Source: Desulfofundulus kuznetsovii DSM 6115 | Lineage (GTDB): Bacteria; Bacillota; Desulfotomaculia; Desulfotomaculales; Desulfovirgulaceae | Reading direction: 5' to 3' | Assembly (NCBI RefSeq): GCF_000214705.1 | Contig: NC_015573.1 | Span: 891,001 to 955,000 of the forward strand | DNA: 64,000 nucleotides | Part shown: positions 58,206 to 64,000 of the stretch, piece by piece | How the letters are laid out: every line of letters starts with the position of its first letter | How positions within the stretch are numbered: the stretch's first letter is position 1 | The notes under the pieces: generated by a model | What the model was told of the DNA's origin: nothing | Seen by the model: the letters and a program-made list of their open reading frames with translations, nothing else | Database searches by the model: none | Translations under genes and position numbers: made by a program

Positions 58206-58757
58206 ATGGTCAGAGTCGAGTTATTTGCTGAAGAGCTGGCCGCGATCGCCGACCCGTCGTACAGAGCTTTCGCGGTAGCGTGTCTGGAATTTGCCCCACA
58301 GGAGTTTTGGACCGCCCCGGCGTCATCTTCGGGGAAGCACCACCCGGAGTTTGCGCGGGGTGAAGGCGGGCTGGTGCGGCACACGAAGGCGGCGGTCAGG
58401 GTGGCTCTGGACCTGCTCCGGGCGTTTCCTGAACTGGAGCCGGAAAGAGACGTGATCATCACAGCTATCCTGCTGCACGACACCTGCAAGGTAGACCCGG
58501 AGACCGGGCGGACCGATCCGGATCATCCGCTGCTGCCGGGGAAGCGGTACGAGAGGTTTGCGGGGATGCTCCCGCCCGGCGGGTATGAAGAAGTCATGGC
58601 GCTCGTCGAGGCGCACATGGGTGTCTGGGGGCCGGTAGATGTCTGGAAGATGTCCCCGCCCCTGCCGGAGAGAATGGGCGCGGCGCTGCTGGTCCACCTG
58701 GCTGACTATGTTGCCAGCCGGGAGTGGGTGTCGGAAAACGTACTGGAGGGTTGCTGA
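58206..58757 (+). CDS. HD-domain phosphohydrolase
   Basis: 183 residues. GLVRHTKAAVRVAL, AILLHDTCKV, VEAHMGVWG and LVHLADYVASR supply the HD motif set (H...HD...H...D). A small nucleotide phosphohydrolase is likely. ATG 58206 has AAAGGGGATG upstream. Its stop overlaps the macro-domain gene (TGATG), so the two are coupled. Confidence 0.8.
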   Translation: MVRVELFAEELAAIADPSYRAFAVACLEFAPQEFWTAPASSSGKHHPEFARGEGGLVRHTKAAVRVALDLLRAFPELEPERDVIITAILLHDTCKVDPETGRTDPDHPLLPGKRYERFAGMLPPGGYEEVMALVEAHMGVWGPVDVWKMSPPLPERMGAALLVHLADYVASREWVSENVLEGC

Positions 58758-59200
58758 TGCGTACGGCACGCGGTAATTTATGGCGGCTTGCGATCAATAA
58801 AGTGCTGGTGATCACCACCAACGGCTCGCTTAACAAGCGCGGCGAGTGCGTCATGGGAAGGGGGATAGCCAGGGAGGCAAAGGAGCGGTTTCCGGAGTTG
58901 CCCAGGGTATTGGGGGACCGTATCAAGCAGCAGGGGAACCGCTGTTTTATGCTTGGAAAGTGGGGTGATTATGTACTGGTGTCTTTCCCTGTAAAGCACC
59001 GCTGGTACGAGAAAGCCGACCCGGAATTAATCCGGAAGTCGGCCTCGGAACTGGTGGAGATAGCCGGCACTTGCGGTTTCGAGGAGGTCTACATGCCGCG
59101 TCCGGGCTGCGGGAACGGCCGCCTGTCATGGGAAGGGGAAGTGAGACCCCTGCTGCGGGGCGTCCTCGACGATCGGTTCGTGGTATGCACGTGGGACTAA
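58757..59200 (+). CDS. Macro-domain (ADP-ribose-binding) protein
   Basis: 147 residues. VLVITTNGSLNKRGECVMGR, GIAREAKERFPELP, YVLVSFPVKHRWYEKADPEL and MPRPGCGNGRLSWE match stand-alone macro domains of the ALC1/TARG1/DarG type. These can remove ADP-ribose from proteins or DNA. No DarT-like toxin is adjacent. ATG 58757 has GGAGGG upstream. Confidence 0.82.
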   Translation: MRTARGNLWRLAINKVLVITTNGSLNKRGECVMGRGIAREAKERFPELPRVLGDRIKQQGNRCFMLGKWGDYVLVSFPVKHRWYEKADPELIRKSASELVEIAGTCGFEEVYMPRPGCGNGRLSWEGEVRPLLRGVLDDRFVVCTWD

Positions 59201-59218
59201 ACAGGAAGGAGAGTTGTT

Positions 59219-59363
59219 TTGAACTGCTGCGGGGACCTGAAGGGCAGGCTTGTGGAAACGGCCGGCACATGCGGTCTTGACTGCCGCCGGGCTGAAAAAA
59301 ACGAAAGGAGCGGGAGAAAATGGCGAAACGGAGCGAGCTCAAAGACAGCATGTACGTGCGTAT
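59219..59363 (+). CDS. Possible Cys-containing ORF
   Basis: TTG 59219, with GGAAGGAGAG upstream, reads MNCCGDLKGRLVETAGTCG for 47 codons and overlaps the next gene. Good SD but no family. It could be a leader ORF. Confidence 0.25.
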
Positions 59364-60111
59364 GAGTTCCAAGCTGGACCCGGACAGCTACTGGCAGCGG
59401 TTAATCGCGGGTCGCTACTTCCGTGTTGCTAAAGCAGCGGAGGAGCCCGACGACGCTGAAATGTGGAGTCCGTGTTTTGGGAGTGTCCTCTACTGGTCGG
59501 CAGGGTACGTGATGCAGGTTGACAACGAAAATATGGTGCTTATTTCGGAGGCCGAGCAGGAAAGGATCAGGTACATTTTAAAACACAGGCAAGAATTCGG
59601 CGATTTGTTCAGGGTGGGCCGCAAACTGGAACGTGCTGTAGAAGAGCTGGACGATTACCTCAGAGAGAACTGCGAAGAGCACGTTGATTTGTGGGACATA
59701 ATGGACACTGAACACTTAGCTGATAAGGTCAGATGGGCAATGAGCGACGAAGCTGAAGAGAACGAGATAGAAGAAGTTGTCGGCGAAGCGGTCGAGATGT
59801 GGGGAGAGATTGAGGAGTTGCTGGAAAGACTGGACCGTCTGGAAGATAAATATGTGCGGAGCTGGGTCCGGCAGCAGAAACCGGCAGATAGAGAAGAAGT
59901 TGTCGTAACGGAGACACCGGGGTACCGGTTGTTGAACCTGCTCATAGCCGATTTTGCAGCGTTAAGGGACAGCTGGACGGAAGAACTGGGTAACGGCTAC
60001 CCGTTTAGCGAGGACCTTGACGAGCTGATAATTAAGCTGGTGATGTGGCGGGACAGCGTTCGCGGTGCTGATCTGGCGAAAACGGGGAGAGGATTGCCGT
60101 GCAGCAATTAA
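59320..60111 (+). CDS. Hypothetical acidic helical protein
   Basis: 263 residues, mostly helical and acidic (EEVVGEAVEMWGEIEELLER), with some aromatic-rich N-terminal sequence (MSSKLDPDSYWQRLIAGRYF). ATG 59320 has AAAGGAGCGGGAG upstream. It overlaps the clamp-motif gene by 13 bases. Function unknown. Confidence 0.6.
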   Translation: MAKRSELKDSMYVRMSSKLDPDSYWQRLIAGRYFRVAKAAEEPDDAEMWSPCFGSVLYWSAGYVMQVDNENMVLISEAEQERIRYILKHRQEFGDLFRVGRKLERAVEELDDYLRENCEEHVDLWDIMDTEHLADKVRWAMSDEAEENEIEEVVGEAVEMWGEIEELLERLDRLEDKYVRSWVRQQKPADREEVVVTETPGYRLLNLLIADFAALRDSWTEELGNGYPFSEDLDELIIKLVMWRDSVRGADLAKTGRGLPCSN

Positions 60112-60464
60112 CAATCTTTGACATCCTGCCGGATGATACCGGTCAATCCTCTGGCGGAAAAAGAAGAAAACGCAGACCTCTCAAAGAGGAATACGACGAG
60201 TGTGTGGCCGCTTTAAAAGAACGTTTCGAGCGGCACGCCGAAATTTTGGCTAAAGGCACGACCGACCCTTTCTACCCGGACGGAGTTAATGCCAACCTGG
60301 TCAGGAACCACATTCTCTACTACAGGAAGCGGCTGGAAGAGATATGCAGTCAGTCGTTTTTGGCACTGCCGGAAATATACTTCCGTCCGGTTCCCGAACC
60401 GGTTGATGAAAGCTACATGGCGCCGGGTTCCCGGGCGGCAAAGTTATACAAAAACTTTAGATAG
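60099..60464 (+). CDS. Clamp-motif protein next to dnaN
   Basis: 121 residues. The extreme N-terminus MQQLTIFDILPDD fits a beta-clamp-binding motif (QLxLF-type). The rest is basic/helical (RRKRRPLKEEYDECVAALKE). It starts at GTG 60099 and lies 14 bases before dnaN, so it may recruit or regulate the private clamp. The catalytic family is unknown. Confidence 0.6.
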   Translation: MQQLTIFDILPDDTGQSSGGKRRKRRPLKEEYDECVAALKERFERHAEILAKGTTDPFYPDGVNANLVRNHILYYRKRLEEICSQSFLALPEIYFRPVPEPVDESYMAPGSRAAKLYKNFR

Positions 60465-60478
60465 CGGAGGCGATTTTT

Positions 60479-61573
60479 ATGAAATTCATTACATCCAAAG
60501 AAACATTTGAAAGCGCCCTCTTCGCGGCGCGCCGTGCGGTCAAACTCAACAGCCCGCTGGGGATCCTCCAGGGAATCCACATGACGGCCAGGGGCGACCG
60601 CCTGGAGGTGGTCGGGACGGACACCGAGCTGACTATCCGTTATACCGCAGAAGTCGAGGTTACAGACGAGGGCGAAGTAATAGTAAACGCTGGGATCTAC
60701 GACCTTGTAAAGCGGCTGCCGGCGGGTCCCGTGGAAGTCGAGCGGGCGGAAAACGAACTGCTGCTCAGGTATTCCGGCAGCGAAGCCAGGGTCAGCGTAT
60801 ATGCGGGCGAGTTTCCGGCGGTACCCTCTGTCGACGGCAGGGGTATCGAAGTTGATGCTGCGGAATTCTTGAACGCAGTCGGTCGGGTATATTTTGCCTG
60901 CTACGGTAATCATGACAAGCCTATTTTAACCGGGGTGCTGTTTAAAGCTACACCCTTCGGCCTAGAGCTAGTAGCATCTGATATGAACCGTATGAACTGG
61001 GCGTATCTGCCTGCAGACGGTGAGAGCGAAGTCGACGCGGTAGTCCCGCAGGCCACGCTGCAGGAGGCGTTGAAGGTCCTGGACGGTGACAGGGTGACGA
61101 TACACGTCCGGGACAACTTCGTAGTTTTCCGGGGCGGGTCGGTGGAAGTATTTTCCCGCACCATCGCGGGGAAATACCCGGATTACAGGGCTGTCATACC
61201 GGAAAACTTCTGCGCGCGCGTGCGGGTCAAGGTAAAGGACCTGCTGGAGACGCTGGGCAGAGCTGCCGTAATTGTCGACAATAGAAATATTTCAAAAGTC
61301 AAGGTTGACATTTGTGATAAAAAGATGACTGTTTCCGCTTCCGGGATAGGGAGCGGCATAACCGAGACCCTGGAAGTGAACCATGAAGGGGACCCAATTT
61401 CGATGTTCTTCAGGACCAACTACCTGGCGGAAGCCGTGAAGGTGGTTGGAAAGGAAGAAGTGGACATTTACTTTACTGCGGACAGGCCCGCAGGAAAAGT
61501 GGTGGACGGGGACGACACGTACTTCTCGCTCATTCTGCCGTTAATCAAAGAAGCTGCGGAGGCGGCAGCGTAA
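60479..61573 (+). CDS. dnaN: DNA polymerase III beta clamp (element-encoded)
   Basis: 364 residues. MKFITSKETFESALFAARRA, LEVVGTDTELTIRY, KPILTGVLFKA, ASDMNRMNWAYLP and FRTNYLAEAVKVVG cover the three clamp domains. The C-terminus ends in LILPLIKEAAEAAA rather than the usual PMRL-type tail. This is a divergent second clamp, likely used in the element's own replication. AGCGGAGG precedes ATG 60479. Confidence 0.92.
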   Translation: MKFITSKETFESALFAARRAVKLNSPLGILQGIHMTARGDRLEVVGTDTELTIRYTAEVEVTDEGEVIVNAGIYDLVKRLPAGPVEVERAENELLLRYSGSEARVSVYAGEFPAVPSVDGRGIEVDAAEFLNAVGRVYFACYGNHDKPILTGVLFKATPFGLELVASDMNRMNWAYLPADGESEVDAVVPQATLQEALKVLDGDRVTIHVRDNFVVFRGGSVEVFSRTIAGKYPDYRAVIPENFCARVRVKVKDLLETLGRAAVIVDNRNISKVKVDICDKKMTVSASGIGSGITETLEVNHEGDPISMFFRTNYLAEAVKVVGKEEVDIYFTADRPAGKVVDGDDTYFSLILPLIKEAAEAAA

Positions 61574-61585
61574 CTGCTTCAGTTA

Positions 61586-61614
61586 TTGCCTTCCGGCGTC
61601 CGGTAATGTATAAT
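61586..61614 (+). promoter_or_regulatory. Promoter of RNA copy C
   Basis: TTGCCT (61586-61591), 17-base spacer, TATAAT (61609-61614). It shares TTGC and CCGGTAATG with the copy A promoter. Confidence 0.7.
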
Positions 61615-61620
61615 TGAGGT

Positions 61621-61763
61621 AGATGGTTTTTTACTGCCGGTACTTTCAAGATACCGGAAAAAAGCGTTGTGGGTTACGGCTTCTTTTAAGAGGCCGGGGA
61701 GAGTAAAAAAAACACGGGACTAAAAGCCTCACTGTGCCTTTTTCAGGCTGGTGGGGCTTTTTT
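61621..61763 (+). ncRNA. Double-hairpin RNA, copy C
   Basis: Hairpin 1: CCGGTA, loop CTTTCAAGA, TACCGG (61637-61657). Hairpin 2: CGGCTT, loop CTTTTAAG, AGGCCG (61677-61696). A terminator follows, GCCTCAC...GTGGGGC (61726-61757) with TTTTTT. Total about 140 nt. Confidence 0.7.
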
Positions 61764-61799
61764 GTTGAAAAAATTGCCCCAAAAGGGGGTGTTGTAAAA

Positions 61800-61958
61800 A
61801 TGCATAATCCTTTTCCTTGTGACGAGAGAGCCTGCGACTTCTGTTATCTTGGTTGTTGCTGGAACTGTTACGTAGCCGGTAACCTCTGCATGCGTAGATG
61901 CCCCGTAATTAAAGCCATTGAACTAGCTGGCAGTGTCGAATACTACTTTGAGAAGTAG
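61800..61958 (+). CDS. Cysteine-rich 52-residue protein
   Basis: 52 residues with eight cysteines (CDERACDFCYLGCCWNC then CMRRCPV). The layout suggests one or two metal or Fe-S sites. ATG 61800 has AAAGGGGG upstream. It is the first gene after RNA copy C. Function unknown. Confidence 0.6.
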   Translation: MHNPFPCDERACDFCYLGCCWNCYVAGNLCMRRCPVIKAIELAGSVEYYFEK

Positions 61959-62051
61959 AGAATTTCGGGCCGCCCGGCAGGCCCGTGGGACCCCAGTAAA
62001 GAAGGAGGTGTTTGGGGCAGCGGGCCGCCGGGGTCCGCTGCCTTTGTAAGC

Positions 62052-62324
62052 ATGACAAAAGTACGACTTAAAGAACTTATATCGAATTCGATAGTGCAAG
62101 AAATTAAACAAAAGATTATGTTAAAAATTGCAGTTCGAAAGGTTCTCAGAGAAGTTTTCAGCGAAATAGAAAGAGTTGCAAGTGCAAAAGTCGGAAATTA
62201 TGAGATTTATCTTGCGAATAGTAAATGTGGTAAGTACGTTATTCATACTGCAGAGTGTCGCTTGGGGTGCGTCATGAATCCGGTATTTTTCACAAGGTCG
62301 AATCCAGAAGCATCGAAGACGTAG
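62052..62324 (+). CDS. AT-rich ORF, 5' part of a chimeric junction
   Basis: 90 residues. Helical start (LKELISNSIVQEIKQKIM, AVRKVLREVFSEIERVA) and two Cys near the end. It is visibly AT-rich against GC-rich neighbours and overlaps the next ORF by 70 bases in another frame. The SD is weak. May be a small inserted gene or the shifted front half of the next one. Confidence 0.4.
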   Translation: MTKVRLKELISNSIVQEIKQKIMLKIAVRKVLREVFSEIERVASAKVGNYEIYLANSKCGKYVIHTAECRLGCVMNPVFFTRSNPEASKT

Positions 62325-62512
62325 ACTCCTTCGTGCGCATTATGAACCAGATGGGCGTTGACCCCAGGCCGTACATCAAGGCCGACACGACGAAGGTCAA
62401 AAAACTGCTCGGCGACAACCCGGAGTTGCTGGAAAAGCTGGGACCAGCAGTCCGGGACAACAGCTACACCCGGTTTGAGAGCAAGAAGGTGAAAGGGGAT
62501 GAGGTCGCATGA
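62255..62512 (+). pseudogene. Likely C-terminal remnant preceding the SMC-like gene
   Basis: GTG 62255, without SD, gives 85 residues (VDSFVRIMNQMGVDPRPYIK, KKLLGDNPELLEKLGPAVRD). The sequence reads as the tail of a larger phage or plasmid protein that usually precedes the SMC-like gene. The stop overlaps the next ATG (ATGA). The front half was probably replaced by 62052-62254. Confidence 0.45.
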
Positions 62513-64000
62513 AGATAAACCGCCTTTTCCTGCACAACTTCCGCAACCACGAACACACGGAAATTGTCCTGGATGCCATTAATATCCTGGTCGGCAAAAA
62601 CGCCGCCGGCAAGTCCTCCATCAAGCACGCCATCGAGTACCTGCTGACCGGCAGGGTCACCGGGCTGACCGATGAAGCCGGGCGCGGGGCCGCCGAGGTC
62701 CTGCCCCGGCACGGGGCCGATGCGGCTACCGTAGAGGCCGACATCGAGGGCCTGGGCACGGTCACCCGCTCCACCACCGGCGGCCTGGCGGTGGAGGGCA
62801 TGAAAGGGTCCGCCAGAGACCAGCAGGAAGCCCTGTGCAGGTTCGTGGGCGCTTCCCCGGACGTAATCAGCGCGGCCATCAACACCGGCAGGTTCCTGTC
62901 GCTGCCCCCGGCGGAACAGAAGGCCCTGCTGTTCCGGTTGCTGGGGTTTACCTTCACGAAAGACAGGTTCCTGGCGCACATCCCGCCGGAATGCCGGGAT
63001 GTGTTTGACCGGCTTTACCCTCCCGGCTTGGCCGGTGGTGCCGAGGTCTTTGACCGGCTGGAGAAGGTTTTCCGGGACGAGAGACGGGCCGCGAAAAAGA
63101 CGCTGAAAGAACTGGAGACCCTGGCCGCCGGTTCCCCAGGGGAATCATCCCTGCCGCCCGGGGCCTGGGAGAACCGGGAGCAGATCCGTCAGCAGCTGGC
63201 CGACCTGAAGAGACAGCGGGACGACCTGTTGCAGACCCGTGCCCGGGCGAGCGAGGCCGGGAAGCAGCGCCGGGAACTGGAGCGGGAAATCGCGGCCCTG
63301 GAAGAAAAACTGGCCGGACTGCGGGCGAGGGAGGAAGAACTGCGCCCCCAGGGTGACGACAGAGCCCTGGCCAACTATACCGAATCCATGACCGCCCGCA
63401 TGGACGTGCTGGCAAAGCAATTGGAAACACTCCGGAACGAGCGCATCCTGGCTGCCAGTCACCTGGAGAGCCACAGGCAAAACAAAGAAGGTTGGCAGAA
63501 TCTCATCGAGCGCATCAAGGCGGATGAGCGCTGCCCCCTGGGGCCGGGGATAGTGTGCACCGCCGACCGTACGGCTATGGTCAAGCAGGTAGAACGGGAC
63601 CTGGCTGCAGTGGACGGGCACATTGAGAAGGCCGCGGCCGAGGTGAAGCGGCTGGAAGAAGAGGCGGCCCGGGTGGAGGCTGAGCTGAACGAGGCCAGGG
63701 CCAAACTGGACGAACACCGCCGGCAAATCCAGGAGTGGCAGCTTGTTGCCAGCCAGGTGAAGCAGGCGGAGGAAACCCTGGAGCGCTTCCGCCAGGCCCT
63801 GGCTTCCCTGGCCGAATACGACCCTGACGACCTGGCCCGGCTGGAGCAGGACCTGGAGGCCCTGGAAAAGCGGATTACCGCCGGTGAGGACCTGGTGCAG
63901 CGCCTGGCTGTGGAGGAATCCCGCCGTAAGGAACAGGAAAAGCTGGCCGCGCGGGTGGAACAGGCCTGTGCGGAGGTGGAGGCCCTGGAAATCCTGGTAG
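62509..64000 (+). CDS. SMC/Rad50-like ATPase (3' end outside window)
   Basis: At least 497 residues, open to the window end. MKINRLFLHNFRNHEHTEIV and LVGKNAAGKSSIKHAIEYLL give the N-terminal ABC/Walker A of SbcC/Rad50-type proteins. A long coiled coil follows (from about residue 185), with RCPLGPGIVC near residue 342 as a possible hook-like Cys pair (C-x7-C rather than CxxC). It should act with a nuclease on DNA ends or in replication. The C-terminal ABC half cannot be seen. Confidence 0.85.
   Translation, partial: MKINRLFLHNFRNHEHTEIVLDAINILVGKNAAGKSSIKHAIEYLLTGRVTGLTDEAGRGAAEVLPRHGADAATVEADIEGLGTVTRSTTGGLAVEGMKGSARDQQEALCRFVGASPDVISAAINTGRFLSLPPAEQKALLFRLLGFTFTKDRFLAHIPPECRDVFDRLYPPGLAGGAEVFDRLEKVFRDERRAAKKTLKELETLAAGSPGESSLPPGAWENREQIRQQLADLKRQRDDLLQTRARASEAGKQRRELEREIAALEEKLAGLRAREEELRPQGDDRALANYTESMTARMDVLAKQLETLRNERILAASHLESHRQNKEGWQNLIERIKADERCPLGPGIVCTADRTAMVKQVERDLAAVDGHIEKAAAEVKRLEEEAARVEAELNEARAKLDEHRRQIQEWQLVASQVKQAEETLERFRQALASLAEYDPDDLARLEQDLEALEKRITAGEDLVQRLAVEESRRKEQEKLAARVEQACAEVEALEILV

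Noticed and set aside
58757-59200. Full DarTG toxin-antitoxin system
   Set aside because: No DarT-like ADP-ribosyltransferase gene lies on either side.

Overview
The window reads as DNA of a moderately GC-rich, endospore-forming, Gram-positive Clostridia-type bacterium (Desulfotomaculum/Pelotomaculum-like Peptococcaceae is my best guess, from gene style only). The grounds are SpoVS, Spo0E-like, SpoIIM-like and RsfA/Myb-like proteins, Tad/Flp pilus genes without a secretin, stalk-domain and RCC1/Big surface proteins, and heavy use of TTG and GTG starts behind strong Shine-Dalgarno (SD) sites. Almost everything is on the + strand. No rRNA, tRNA or CRISPR array was seen.

Region 1 (1-17.8 kb) is a surface module. 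It holds a Tad (Flp) pilus locus with two CpaE/TadZ-like ATPases, CpaB, CpaF, TadB, TadC, a prepilin peptidase, three tiny prepilins and two TadE/F-like pseudopilins. A 1401-residue RCC1/Big-domain secreted protein lies inside it. After it come a CPBP-type membrane protease, a stalk-domain protein and a CARDB secreted protein. The last 651 bp of the CARDB gene plus its terminator also occur at the window's left edge (about 98% identical), so the pilus locus is bracketed by direct repeats about 17.1 kb apart.

Region 2 (17.8-30.3 kb) holds signalling and envelope genes: HD-GYP, GGDEF and an apparently degenerate GGDEF in one overlapping operon, a VKOR-thioredoxin-VanW fusion, SpoIIM-like and SpoVS-like proteins, a glycosyltransferase-like protein, WecB epimerase, a second HD-GYP protein, an RHH/zinc-ribbon protein with its own CTAG operator array, an IS200/IS605 element with a broken TnpA and an intact-length TnpB, Spo0E-like, DUF3006 and a ComEC-like lipoprotein.

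Region 3 (30.3-38.2 kb) is accessory DNA: an AT-rich type II restriction-modification pair, an HTH/LAGLIDADG-like protein, a promoter with twin palindromic operators in front of an HTH protein, a large unknown protein and an AT-rich lipoprotein. Several broken genes lie here and at its left edge.

Region 4 (38.2-64 kb) is the backbone of a plasmid or large integrative element. It has ParM/ParR with an iterated palindrome centromere, a NusG paralogue, a RusA-like nuclease, a replication-relaxation protein and VirD4 coupling ATPase, an S1 protein, a MazF-type toxin-antitoxin pair, SSB, a single-strand-annealing-like protein, a CobS/CobT-like AAA+/VWA pair, a RecB/Cas4-like nuclease, a CHC2 primase, a macro-domain protein, a private DnaN with a neighbouring clamp-motif protein, and an SMC/Rad50-like ATPase cut by the window end. 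Three copies of a double-hairpin RNA motif (CUUUNAAG loops, compensatory stem changes), each behind a sigma-A-like promoter, punctuate this backbone. They are the most novel-looking signal in the window.
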